DNA of 64,000 bases from Algibacter sp. L3A6 (lineage in GTDB: Bacteria; Bacteroidota; Bacteroidia; Flavobacteriales; Flavobacteriaceae): positions 310,001 through 374,000 of the forward strand of contig NZ_CP047030.1 in the NCBI RefSeq assembly GCF_009796825.1, given 5' to 3'. The notes under the pieces are model-generated. The model did no database searches. It saw only the letters and a program-made list of their open reading frames with translations, and had not been told where the DNA came from. Each line of letters begins with the position of its first letter. The stretch's first letter is position 1. The translations under genes and the position numbers were made by a program. Below, in pieces: positions 44,772 through 53,786 of this stretch.

Positions 44772-45611
44772 TTACCGAATAAACAAGGTATTAAACTTAT
44801 CTCTATTATAACTTTTAATAGTTCTTATTTCTTTTGAAATTGGATTATATCTTATAGGCTTAAATCCGTTTTGAGTAATTAACTCAAAAACATCTTCATC
44901 TTTAAAATTAAATTTAGCTCCAGAATTATTAAATTCTACTAACAAAAATTTTAACTGAGGTTGTTGTAAAACATGACTAGCCCCTTTAAGCACTTTATAC
45001 TCGTAACCTTCCACATCAATTTTTATAAAAGAAGGGGGTTGGTTTTCCAAAATAGAATCTAAAGTATCAACTTCGATCTTAACTGTGTTACTGTTTTCTG
45101 TCAAAGAAACGGTATTCATAACAGTAATATTCGTGGTAAAATTAAGAGTTTCCTTTACATCTCCCACTCCCATAGCCAATACAGTTACCTTTTTCTCTAA
45201 ATTATTAAGTAGTATATTGCTTTTCAATTTAATTAATGTGGATACTATCGGCTCAATAGCGATTGTTTTGGATTGACAAATCCCACTGGCAAGTAAAGTA
45301 TAATGCCCCAAATTAGCACCAACATCAACAAATAAGTCCTCTTTTTTTAAGTGATCCAATAAAAACATTGAATCTTCATAATCCATTAACTTATAATAAA
45401 TATTACCAACAATACCTGCATCCCCTTTTTCAGCATAAAATTGTAATCCATTTATCCAATCATAAACTTGTGGCCTTTTTTTTATGGTTTGAGATAAATT
45501 AAAAATAAGATAACGATATAACCCTTTTAAAGAAGCATCTTTTGTTAAAGGGTGTGCTTTAATGGTGTTATACCTTAATACGATACGGCTAAAAGATTTT
45601 CTTATATTCAT
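44772..45611 (-). CDS. FkbM family methyltransferase
   Basis: 279 residues. SAM-dependent methyltransferase motif I is in FVDVGANLGHYTLLASG, with IKIDVEGYEYKVLKGA further on, the FkbM signature. It would O-methylate a sugar hydroxyl of the glycan. It lies 5 bases from the exostosin gene downstream. Confidence 0.9.
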   Translation of the reverse strand: MNIRKSFSRIVLRYNTIKAHPLTKDASLKGLYRYLIFNLSQTIKKRPQVYDWINGLQFYAEKGDAGIVGNIYYKLMDYEDSMFLLDHLKKEDLFVDVGANLGHYTLLASGICQSKTIAIEPIVSTLIKLKSNILLNNLEKKVTVLAMGVGDVKETLNFTTNITVMNTVSLTENSNTVKIEVDTLDSILENQPPSFIKIDVEGYEYKVLKGASHVLQQPQLKFLLVEFNNSGAKFNFKDEDVFELITQNGFKPIRYNPISKEIRTIKSYNRDKFNTLFIR

Positions 45612-45618
45612 CTCCCTT

Positions 45619-47154
45619 TTAATTTAATTGACGACTCCAAAATTGACTACGCTTCCATTGTTTCTTAAAATGTTTAATATAAGTCATCGGATTTCTAATA
45701 GCACTATGTTTATAACTGCGTAAACCTAACAATAATTTATAACCTAATAATTGTTGATCTGTAAAATAGGTTTGATATAACAATTGTATTGTTGGTGATG
45801 GTTTAGGCTGAATAGCATCGTCAGCCCAACGTTGTTTCACTTTAGTACGATAACCTCCAATTGGTGCTTTTAAATGCGTGATTTTTATATCCGAAAAAAA
45901 AGCAACATCTTCTCCCGACAATCTAATTTGCATTCCAAAATCGGTATCCTCCCCATAGTTAAATTCATATTTCGGATTAAACGAAATAGTATTAAGCAAA
46001 CTGCTTTTTATAATAGCATTTCCGCCTCCAAAAATAGGCGTTTGTCCTGTTTTAAAAAAAGTTTGTTTTTCGTGGGGTTGCAGGTATACAGTTAAGCCTG
46101 AAGCAACACCGTAACACAAAATTTGAGCAAGTAATTGTTCTATTAAAAACTGATTAAATCTATTATCATCATCTCCCAATAAAACCCATTCGCTTGTTAC
46201 TTGAGATAAAGCGATATTACGAGCATTCACGACACCGGATTGATTAGTAAAGGTGTGTTTAATAGTAAATGGCCAAGCTTCAGTCTTTAAATAATGTAAT
46301 TCAGATACGGATCCTAACAAAGTATTTTGTTCAACTATAATTACATTTTTAGGCAACAGCGTTTGTGAGGCTAAATCTTTTAAAACATCGTATAAATATT
46401 CTTTTCTCCCTATCGTTGGAATGATAACGTCTATCGTTTTCTTCTCAATAATTGATTTAGTGGATTCTACTACTATTCCATCCAAATTAAAACCTTGTGA
46501 CAACCGTTTAAAAAAGAAACTTTTTAGTAAAGGAAATAGCACTATTTTCTTTTCATACACAAAATAACATATTGATAAAAAAAACACCCAAACCCATTTA
46601 TAATGTTGCTTTACAAATAGAAACAAATCATTTTTTGAAGCTTGTTGCACTTCAACTATAACTGTTGTGTTTTCTTGTAATAATTTAGGTTCTGAATAAC
46701 AAAACAAACCAGCAACTATAGCACGCTTAGCTAAGGAATTTAAAAAATAATCGAAGCTTACTTTAGTATTCAACTGATCTACTAGATAATTAATAACACT
46801 AGTATTTACACCTCCAATATTACTACTTGTTACCCAAGAAGGATAACTTTTTGTTTTATTTATTTTCAAATAAAACTCTCGATCAACATACCCTATTTGA
46901 TTTGGTAAATAATTAACAACAGAAGGATTGTAGCTGGCCAATATCCGTTTATGATGAAAAATAGATTGTAAAGCTGTGGTATTTATACTCTGTACAAAAG
47001 CTTCGTGACACCAAATAATTAGAGTCTCTGGAAATTGTTTTGACAAATCAATCAAAGCAGTGGCTATATGTTTACTTAAAGACACGTCGATTGGCTCTAA
47101 ATCAGTATTTAAAAGCTGTATTACTTTATTGTTATCATGGACTAAAATAATCAT
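45619..47154 (-). CDS. Glycosyltransferase family 2 with an extra N-terminal domain
   Basis: 511 residues, much longer than a plain GT2. The first ~235 residues form an unrecognised domain ending in a hydrophobic segment (VWVFFLSICYFVYEKKIVLF). The GT-A domain begins near 240 (DVIIPTIGRKEYLYDVLKDL), has LLGDDDNRFNQF as the metal motif, and GEDTDFGMQIRLSG near the end. It overlaps the downstream-encoded (upstream in transcript) GT4 by 4 bases (ATGA). Sugar specificity unknown. Confidence 0.82.
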   Translation of the reverse strand: MIILVHDNNKVIQLLNTDLEPIDVSLSKHIATALIDLSKQFPETLIIWCHEAFVQSINTTALQSIFHHKRILASYNPSVVNYLPNQIGYVDREFYLKINKTKSYPSWVTSSNIGGVNTSVINYLVDQLNTKVSFDYFLNSLAKRAIVAGLFCYSEPKLLQENTTVIVEVQQASKNDLFLFVKQHYKWVWVFFLSICYFVYEKKIVLFPLLKSFFFKRLSQGFNLDGIVVESTKSIIEKKTIDVIIPTIGRKEYLYDVLKDLASQTLLPKNVIIVEQNTLLGSVSELHYLKTEAWPFTIKHTFTNQSGVVNARNIALSQVTSEWVLLGDDDNRFNQFLIEQLLAQILCYGVASGLTVYLQPHEKQTFFKTGQTPIFGGGNAIIKSSLLNTISFNPKYEFNYGEDTDFGMQIRLSGEDVAFFSDIKITHLKAPIGGYRTKVKQRWADDAIQPKPSPTIQLLYQTYFTDQQLLGYKLLLGLRSYKHSAIRNPMTYIKHFKKQWKRSQFWSRQLN

Positions 47155-48296
47155 ACAAGAATCGTTTTATAATATGCTATATTAGTCTCCACATTAGTAT
47201 TAATATCAAAAGTAGTGTCTACTTTTTCTCTTGCCGCGCTTCCTATTTTCAAACACAGATTTTGGTCATTAAAAAGCTGTAAAATACGTTGACTGAACAG
47301 TTCAATATTCGAAGGGTGTACTAAATACCCATTAATACCATCATCAATTAACTCTTTGGCCCAACCAATACTAGTATTAACGACTGGTTTTTGTAATGCC
47401 ATACTCTCTATAGTAACCATACCTAAAGTTTCGGCAAAACTAGGAAAAGTACACACGTGTGCTTTTTTTATATGATCTTGCACCTCTGTATATGGTATTT
47501 TACCTAAATAACTAACATTAGCTTTGGCTTGATCAGTAAATATGGCTTCCATTAATGCATATGTAGAAGTCGCTCCTGTTTTTATATCTCCAGCATCACC
47601 TCCAATTAAAGTTAATTTGGTTAAAGGCTCTGTCTCTATAATTTTATTGAAAATTTCTGCTAATTCTAACACCCCTTTTTTACGTATAATCGTCCCGATA
47701 TAAAGCAATGTCTTGTCTTCATAACTCTCTGGAGTCTCATTATTAAACTGATCTAATTGCAAACCATTATGGATGGTTTTTATTTTCTTTCGGTTTAAAC
47801 CGAAAATCTTTGCGGTCTCTTCTCCTGCAAATGTTGTTGGTGCGATATAAGCCGAAGCAGACTTCAACGCTTTTTTTTCAAAAACAAAATTTTTAAATTT
47901 TTGTCGCCTTTGATCCAATTTACAAAAATAAGCATCACTACCATGAAAGCGTATTACTAATGGCGCTTTCAGATTCATAAAGGCAGTAATACCTGTCCAA
48001 TCCGGAGCCTCGATAAGGTCTATATTTTCTTTTTTAATGATAGTATTAATATATTTTTGAAGTTGTTTTCTATAAAAATACCATGTCAACAATTTATATT
48101 TTTTTTTCGCAATTAAATGAATTGTTACGCCTTGATCTTCTAGAACAGCATCTACTTTTTGATGATAAACAAAGACCGAAACAGCAGTTCCTTTTTTAAC
48201 TAAGGTTACTGCTAAGTTTTTGATACTAGTAGCAATACCTGCGGCGTGACTAACTTGAGGGTGTGGATATTCGGATGTGATATAAGCTATGTGCAT
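47151..48296 (-). CDS. Glycosyltransferase family 4
   Basis: 381 residues, GT-B. MHIAYITSEYPHPQVSHAAG begins the acceptor half; the donor half has LYIGTIIRKKGVLELAEIF and TFPSFAETLGMVTIESMALQ. It overlaps the next GT2 gene by 4 bases. Donor likely an NDP-sugar; identity unknown. Confidence 0.9.
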   Translation of the reverse strand: MHIAYITSEYPHPQVSHAAGIATSIKNLAVTLVKKGTAVSVFVYHQKVDAVLEDQGVTIHLIAKKKYKLLTWYFYRKQLQKYINTIIKKENIDLIEAPDWTGITAFMNLKAPLVIRFHGSDAYFCKLDQRRQKFKNFVFEKKALKSASAYIAPTTFAGEETAKIFGLNRKKIKTIHNGLQLDQFNNETPESYEDKTLLYIGTIIRKKGVLELAEIFNKIIETEPLTKLTLIGGDAGDIKTGATSTYALMEAIFTDQAKANVSYLGKIPYTEVQDHIKKAHVCTFPSFAETLGMVTIESMALQKPVVNTSIGWAKELIDDGINGYLVHPSNIELFSQRILQLFNDQNLCLKIGSAAREKVDTTFDINTNVETNIAYYKTILV

Positions 48297-48301
48297 ACTG
48301 A

Positions 48302-49261
48302 TTAAAAAGCTATTTTATTTTTTATATAGTTAGCAATTTGTTTAGAAAATTCTGACGCGCCTGTGTAGTTTAAATGGGAATGATTATAAAAATTTGATTT
48401 ATCATAGACCAAGTCATTAGTAGAAAAATTTATATAATCTAACTTATATTTAGTTGCTAAGCTATTGATTAAACTGTCCACAAATCGTCTTTGATTCTCT
48501 TTATATTTTTGAACTTCTATGTATTGAGGCGACCATACCAAAATCACTTTTATATTATTTTTTTTACTAAAATCTAAAATAGAAGATAACTTAGAAAATC
48601 CATCAGCATACAAACCATGAAACTTTTTAGAATCTACAGCTTCATGCAATCGCTTCTTTTTAAATATAGACCATTCATTATCATCCCAAATAGTATTATT
48701 GATACTAAATCCATTTATAAAATTATCACAATTTTGACTGAAAGCAGAACTGATTTTTGATATAATAGGTGCTGTCTGACCTTTATATTTAAAACAAGGT
48801 ACATATTGGTCTAAAAACAAATCTTTATCAATAGGTGTTACTATTTTAGTGTACTCATTTGTATTGATATAAGGTATATATTGATACTTTTCATAAACCC
48901 CTTTGGCAGAACCTAAAAAATTATAATCAACATCTATTATTAATAGAGAAGGTAACTTATTACGATTAATAAAAGCCTTCCATCTTATATCAAAAATATT
49001 TATAGGTGTTCCACTTAATCCTAAATTATAGCAACTTACCCCAGTAATTTCACTAATAATTTTAGGGTTGTAATGAAATTGAGCTCTAGAGTTTCCAATG
49101 ACAGCAATGTCCGTTTTTATCTCTCCTTTAAACACTTTAGACCAGGTAGGATCACATACTAATGAGCTTTTCAAAAAAGAATCTATACAATATTGGATAC
49201 CATATAAAACCATGACAATTATTATGGAAAATTTTAATGCTTTAATTAGGAATCGCTTCAA
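48302..49261 (-). CDS. SGNH-like membrane-anchored protein (possible acyl-transfer or esterase), unusual active site
   Basis: 319 residues. One N-terminal transmembrane segment (FSIIIVMVLYGIQYCIDSF). It has an SGNH-type block I, AVIGNSRAQFHYN, and a C-terminal NHSHLNYTGASEF in the position of D-x-x-H, but Asn replaces the catalytic Asp. It resembles polysaccharide O-acyltransferase partner proteins such as DltD/AlgX-like ones. Activity is uncertain because of the missing Asp. It sits between a GT4 and a GT-B-like gene in the cluster. Confidence 0.6.
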   Translation of the reverse strand: MKRFLIKALKFSIIIVMVLYGIQYCIDSFLKSSLVCDPTWSKVFKGEIKTDIAVIGNSRAQFHYNPKIISEITGVSCYNLGLSGTPINIFDIRWKAFINRNKLPSLLIIDVDYNFLGSAKGVYEKYQYIPYINTNEYTKIVTPIDKDLFLDQYVPCFKYKGQTAPIISKISSAFSQNCDNFINGFSINNTIWDDNEWSIFKKKRLHEAVDSKKFHGLYADGFSKLSSILDFSKKNNIKVILVWSPQYIEVQKYKENQRRFVDSLINSLATKYKLDYINFSTNDLVYDKSNFYNHSHLNYTGASEFSKQIANYIKNKIAF

Positions 49262-49272
49262 TGCTGTGTTTG

Positions 49273-50682
49273 CTATTTAGTAGTTAAAACAGCATGTAAA
49301 GCCTCCCAAATATGCTTAGACGCTTCCGTTGGTGTTTTACCAACAATAACCTCATACCATTTTTTGCCTTCTTCAACATTAGATAATTGTCCATCTAAAA
49401 TTTGTTTGACTAGGCCTTCCAAGTCGTTCTTATCTTTACAAAACACAGCTGCTTCTGAGCTTGGCATACTCCTAAAGTGCACGTAGTTGTAATTTTGTCC
49501 TATATCTCTAATACCCTTTTTAAGTTGTGGTTGCTCATAGTTATAATAAATACATGCTTTATCGTGAGCTACGAAATCAAAAACAGTTGAAGAACAGACG
49601 TTGGTGACAAACTCCGAATGCTCGCAAACATTATACAACATTTTAAAATCTTCTTTTGCAGGTAATACTTGATTCCACTGACTCCCTACTTGTTTCCATA
49701 TAGGGTTTAAAACTTCAATAATATCTTTATTATTTTCAATTACTGCATTGTATCTATCTGTAAAATCGACTGGACACTTTCTGTAAATAATGCCGAGATT
49801 TTCACCTTTTGCATTTAGACGTCTAACAGCATTTGCTAAATCTTCTAAATAATATTGATCTAAAGGCGACGTGGTTTCGTCATCTCCAGAATAACAAATA
49901 TATTTTTTATTAACGTCTAAATTATAATGTTTAAAAAAATCTGCTCGACTTTGTTTTAAGCTAGTATCATAATGTGGTTCAAATTGTGGCGTCCCTGTGA
50001 CAAATACTTGAGACTCTTTTACAAAAGGATAGTATTGCAGGACTTCACGCTTCATATGGTCACTCCAAACACAATAATAATCTGTATTAACGACCTGCAT
50101 TGCCTTGGGAACATTATCCCAAGAATACACAAAAGTAACTGTAGGAATCCCTAAATCTTTAGCGGCTAATAAGGCACTAATAGATTGTGTGGCACGCTGT
50201 GTTGTACAGAAAATTAAATCTGGCTTATGTAATTCTAATTGTGCTTTACAATAGGCATATTTAGGATTTTCACGTTCTAAATCATCTATTTTATGTCGTA
50301 ATTTTTCAATACCTTTTTCTGAAGAGTATAAGCCTATCAATAGCTTAGTATACAAACTTTTAAATGTGTTTTTAACCCCTTTATAGCTAAAAGGAAACTT
50401 ATACGTTGGATAAACCTCATCATTAAACTTGTCTCTAGACACATTTAATTCGGCTCGCTTTCTAGCACGAGAATATATAGGCGTTAATGGATGTATCTGA
50501 TGGTTATCAATTTTAACCTCCTTAAAGCCCAAATTGTCTTTTAAAGAAAAAACAGTATTGTTCCAATAAGTAATATCAAATCCCATGGCTTCACCTATCG
50601 ATTTAAAATCGGTAAAGGCGAAGTTCCGTAATCCAACACCATCAGGAAAAAACACAAATACTTTTTTTTTATCTATTTTCAA
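49273..50682 (-). CDS. Putative GT-B glycosyltransferase, possible nonulosonate or glycan transferase; TTG start
   Basis: 469 residues. Rossmann-like N-terminal part (KKVFVFFPDGVGLRNFAFTD) and a C-terminal half with YICYSGDDETTSPLDQYY, LGIIYRKCPVDFTDRY and TNVCSSTVFDFVAHDKACI, in a GT-B-like order, without the GT4 ExxxxG motif. I do not recognise a named family. Directly upstream in transcription are the NeuB-like and CMP-synthetase genes, so it is a good candidate user of that CMP-sugar. The first start is TTG at 50682, with an in-frame stop two codons upstream and no ATG before residue 33. Confidence 0.6.
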   Translation of the reverse strand: MKIDKKKVFVFFPDGVGLRNFAFTDFKSIGEAMGFDITYWNNTVFSLKDNLGFKEVKIDNHQIHPLTPIYSRARKRAELNVSRDKFNDEVYPTYKFPFSYKGVKNTFKSLYTKLLIGLYSSEKGIEKLRHKIDDLERENPKYAYCKAQLELHKPDLIFCTTQRATQSISALLAAKDLGIPTVTFVYSWDNVPKAMQVVNTDYYCVWSDHMKREVLQYYPFVKESQVFVTGTPQFEPHYDTSLKQSRADFFKHYNLDVNKKYICYSGDDETTSPLDQYYLEDLANAVRRLNAKGENLGIIYRKCPVDFTDRYNAVIENNKDIIEVLNPIWKQVGSQWNQVLPAKEDFKMLYNVCEHSEFVTNVCSSTVFDFVAHDKACIYYNYEQPQLKKGIRDIGQNYNYVHFRSMPSSEAAVFCKDKNDLEGLVKQILDGQLSNVEEGKKWYEVIVGKTPTEASKHIWEALHAVLTTK

Positions 50683-50748
50683 TAGTTAACTTTTATCTAT
50701 TTTTTTATTCTATATATTTATTTCTCTAATATTCCTCTCCTATCGCAA

Positions 50749-51624
50749 CTAATCTTTCTGGTTCTTCAACTTATCCCGTTGAACTTGCTCAATAGGTAAA
50801 ATATCTTGAGATTTAAACGTTAAAGCTCTATGCACGGCATTAAGATCTCTTGATAATTTACGTAACCCCATAGGTTCTAATGATGCGGCGTGATCTGTCC
50901 CTTTCCAAGTTCTATCTAATGTATAATGACGCTCAATAACTGGAGCGCCTAAAGTATACGCTGCAACATCTACGGCAATACCTAAATGATGTCCAGAAAA
51001 ACCAATATGCTTAACATCTTTGCTATACTTTTCTAATAAGAAATTAATATCTAATAAGCAAACATCTTCAAAAGGCACAGGATATCCCGAAGTACAATTA
51101 TATAATACTAAATCTTTATTTCTCTTGTGTGTTTTAAATAGCTGTACTAAATCTTCAATCTCATCTTTAGTCGTCATACCAGTTGAGATATGAATGTCTC
51201 CTTGATAATGTTGACACAACCACTCTAACATTTTTACATTGTTATTACAGGCTGATGGTATTTTTATAAACTTTGGATCTAACGAAGCTATTTCTTTAGC
51301 AGAGGTGACATCCCAAACAGAGGTTGAATAATCAATACCTATAGATTCGCAAAAATCTTTTAACTCTTGGTGTTGGTTAACATCAAACTCTAAATACTCA
51401 CGATGTGCGCCATAGGTATTTCCATAAGAGTTCGTAGGATTTGGATGCGGACTATTATATTGTGCTTCTGTTAATAATTCTTTATTGTGACGCTTTTGAA
51501 ACTTCACAGCATCCACGTTACAAAAGATTTTAGCCATTTGAATTAACTCTTTAGCGATTTGCATATCACCTTTATGGTTACAACCAATTTCGGCTATGAT
51601 GTAGGGTTTATTGTATGTATTCAT
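50749..51624 (-). CDS. NeuB-family nonulosonate synthase lacking the SAF domain
   Basis: 291 residues. The NeuB TIM barrel is plain: YIIAEIGCNHKGDMQIAKEL, KFQKRHNKELLT, FDVNQHQELKDF, FIKIPSACNNN, HISTGMTTKDE, GFSGHHLGIAVDVAAYTLGA and IERHYTLDRTWKGTDHAASL. It condenses phosphoenolpyruvate with a hexose to form a 9-carbon sugar acid. Typical NeuB proteins are about 340 residues with a C-terminal antifreeze-like (SAF) domain, which is absent here. It is next to the CMP-synthetase gene. Product identity (KDN, a sialic or legionaminic-type acid) is not decided. Confidence 0.88.
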   Translation of the reverse strand: MNTYNKPYIIAEIGCNHKGDMQIAKELIQMAKIFCNVDAVKFQKRHNKELLTEAQYNSPHPNPTNSYGNTYGAHREYLEFDVNQHQELKDFCESIGIDYSTSVWDVTSAKEIASLDPKFIKIPSACNNNVKMLEWLCQHYQGDIHISTGMTTKDEIEDLVQLFKTHKRNKDLVLYNCTSGYPVPFEDVCLLDINFLLEKYSKDVKHIGFSGHHLGIAVDVAAYTLGAPVIERHYTLDRTWKGTDHAASLEPMGLRKLSRDLNAVHRALTFKSQDILPIEQVQRDKLKNQKD

Positions 51625-51633
51625 TATGTATCC

Positions 51634-52788
51634 TTAATATCTTTTGTTATAATTTTTAATAAAATAGCAAGCTTCTCTAATAGCACCTGCGCCTGATGGT
51701 TTTGACAATACAACATCAGCATTGGTTTTAATTTCTGTCATCGCATTTTGAGGAGCAAAAGACCAGCCTACACTGCAAATATTGGCCATATCATTAACAT
51801 CGTCTCCAACATAAGCAACATTATTTAAAGAGAAATTCTGCTGTATAGATAGGGTTTTAAGTAACGTATATTTGTCCTTAACACCTAAAAACACTTGTTT
51901 AATTTGAAGTTTTTCCATCCGTTTAGCAACCAGTTCGGATTGTTCACTTGTCATGATCATAACTTCTATCCCAAACTGTCTTAAAATCTCTAATCCCATA
52001 CCATCTCGCATATCAAAGCTTTTAGTATGTTCTCCATCTTTAGTGTAAGTTATCGTTCCATCTGTAAAGACACCATCGACATCAAGCACTAAATGCGTGA
52101 TCTTCTCAGCTTTTTTTAATTGCTTTTGACGTTCGATCAATAAGTTTTCTACAACAATCCAATCGGACTCGCTATCAATTTCTTGCAAACTATCTTCGGG
52201 CATTTTTACAATGCCTATATTTTGACCTAATCGGTTTTTATTATTTTGCAATACTTGTTTGGTACACGTATAAACGGCTCCGTTTTCTATTAATAACCCT
52301 TCAAAATCTTGACGTCTTGGGCGGTTATTATAATCATAATTAATGGGAGTTCCGTTTGCATTCCATAAAAAACGATGCGTATTAACAACGGTTAATGCAG
52401 AGTCTTTACCGTTTTCAACTTGAGTTAAACACGCGTTAATATCTATTGCTGTAGTAAATGGCGACGTTGCTTGTAATAAGCAAAATACATCAAAATCGTA
52501 ATCTATTTGTGTTGCAAATTCTAACATTGCACTTTCTGTAGAGGCTGTATCTGTTGCACTTGCGTCACTACGTAAAACCGCTTTTACTTTGTTTGTGTAA
52601 TGGTATTCCTTAGCGATAAAATTAATAATTGACTGGTCGTCTGTATAAATATAGACTAAATCTAAATCAGACTGTAGCGCCGCTCCCAAAACCCAAGTAT
52701 ACAATGGTCTTCCAACCATTTTACGTTTATTTTTACCGACGATACCTTTGGAGCCTTTTCGCAAAGGAATGAAGCCTATTTTTTTCAT
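51634..52788 (-). CDS. Fusion of CMP-nonulosonate cytidylyltransferase and HAD (KdsC-like) phosphatase
   Basis: 384 residues in two domains. Residues 1-225 are a NeuA-like cytidylyltransferase (IPLRKGSKGIVGKNKRKMVG; LLQATSPFTT; AVYTCTKQ). Residues 232-384 are a HAD phosphatase of the KdsC type (LVLDVDGVFTDGTITY, YVGDDVNDMANICSVG). The pair dephosphorylates the 9-phosphate and activates the acid as the CMP-sugar. The order synthase, cytidylyltransferase-phosphatase matches nonulosonate pathways that start from hexose-6-phosphate, such as KDN. There is no epimerase or aminotransferase nearby. Confidence 0.88.
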   Translation of the reverse strand: MKKIGFIPLRKGSKGIVGKNKRKMVGRPLYTWVLGAALQSDLDLVYIYTDDQSIINFIAKEYHYTNKVKAVLRSDASATDTASTESAMLEFATQIDYDFDVFCLLQATSPFTTAIDINACLTQVENGKDSALTVVNTHRFLWNANGTPINYDYNNRPRRQDFEGLLIENGAVYTCTKQVLQNNKNRLGQNIGIVKMPEDSLQEIDSESDWIVVENLLIERQKQLKKAEKITHLVLDVDGVFTDGTITYTKDGEHTKSFDMRDGMGLEILRQFGIEVMIMTSEQSELVAKRMEKLQIKQVFLGVKDKYTLLKTLSIQQNFSLNNVAYVGDDVNDMANICSVGWSFAPQNAMTEIKTNADVVLSKPSGAGAIREACYFIKNYNKRY

Positions 52789-52881
52789 AAATTAAAACTC
52801 TATTTTTCTGTAAATCATCGCTAAAATACACTTTTTTAAGGATGAAAATATCCTAATCACGAATAAAATATGTAATCATTG

Positions 52882-53784
52882 TTATTTGGTTGCGTTAATA
52901 AAAACACTTAGTTCTGAGGTAAAAATCTCAGCGCCTCCTTTTGTTAAATGTGAAGCATCATAAAAATAGTTTTTATCCTTATAAACCGTATTTAATGTAT
53001 CATACACAAAAATCTTATTTTCTGGACTCACCAATTTATTGAAACGGTCGTAAAAACTACTATTAAAAACCTGAAAATTAGGAGGAAAAACAAAAATAAG
53101 ATCTATTCCATTCTCTTTACAAATTAACTGAATGTTTTTAAAAGCATCTAAATAATTTTGCGCTTCAACAGTCTTTGAATAAACAACCTGTTCATTATCA
53201 TAAACCAAACCTTCTTTAGGTTTTAAGATTATGGGTCTAGAACCACAAGCCTCAAAAGGATTTAAACTTGGGGGACCTACAGTCTTCATCCTAAACATTG
53301 AACCGCTCACTCTTGCAAAATAAAGACCTTTAGACAAAAGACTCCTTTCTCCTAACCTTATCAATTGATTATTTATATAATTATACTTTGATAATGGATA
53401 TAAACGATCGTTTCTAAACTGAAGTGTCGTTTTATCATTAAATTCGTAGGGATTATCAATTGCTATAATAATTTTTTTAGGTGTATTATTAAATTTTAAA
53501 AGTGTTTTTAAAATAAATTCTTGATATAAAATATTCGCACCTTGATATGATAAATTATAACTAGAATATCCAGTCTCCTTTTGTAACTGAGAGGCAATAA
53601 TATTACCGCTCCCTCTTGAAGATCCAAATACAAAAAGCGCTTTATTCATTTTACCTTCTAGAAGGTTTTCTAACCGTTTATCATACTCTAATTCTGACGT
53701 TTTATTTAAAATAAAATAAGCACCTTTATCTACTATAAATAAAATAGCACCAAACAGTATTATATGTTTTAAAAACTGTTTCAT
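52882..53784 (-). CDS. SGNH-like O-acyl transfer partner of the MBOAT protein
   Basis: 300 residues from the ATG at 53784; a longer reading from 53868 adds a 28-residue extension that overlaps MBOAT and was rejected. N-terminal transmembrane anchor (HIILFGAILFIVDKGAYFI), then block I GSSRGSGN and a C-terminal FYDASHLTKGGAEIF giving the Asp-x-x-His dyad. Such proteins complete O-acetylation of polysaccharide after an MBOAT delivers the acyl group. It lies directly next to the MBOAT gene (stop at 53787). Confidence 0.75.
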   Translation of the reverse strand: MKQFLKHIILFGAILFIVDKGAYFILNKTSELEYDKRLENLLEGKMNKALFVFGSSRGSGNIIASQLQKETGYSSYNLSYQGANILYQEFILKTLLKFNNTPKKIIIAIDNPYEFNDKTTLQFRNDRLYPLSKYNYINNQLIRLGERSLLSKGLYFARVSGSMFRMKTVGPPSLNPFEACGSRPIILKPKEGLVYDNEQVVYSKTVEAQNYLDAFKNIQLICKENGIDLIFVFPPNFQVFNSSFYDRFNKLVSPENKIFVYDTLNTVYKDKNYFYDASHLTKGGAEIFTSELSVFINATK

Positions 53785-53786
53785 TA

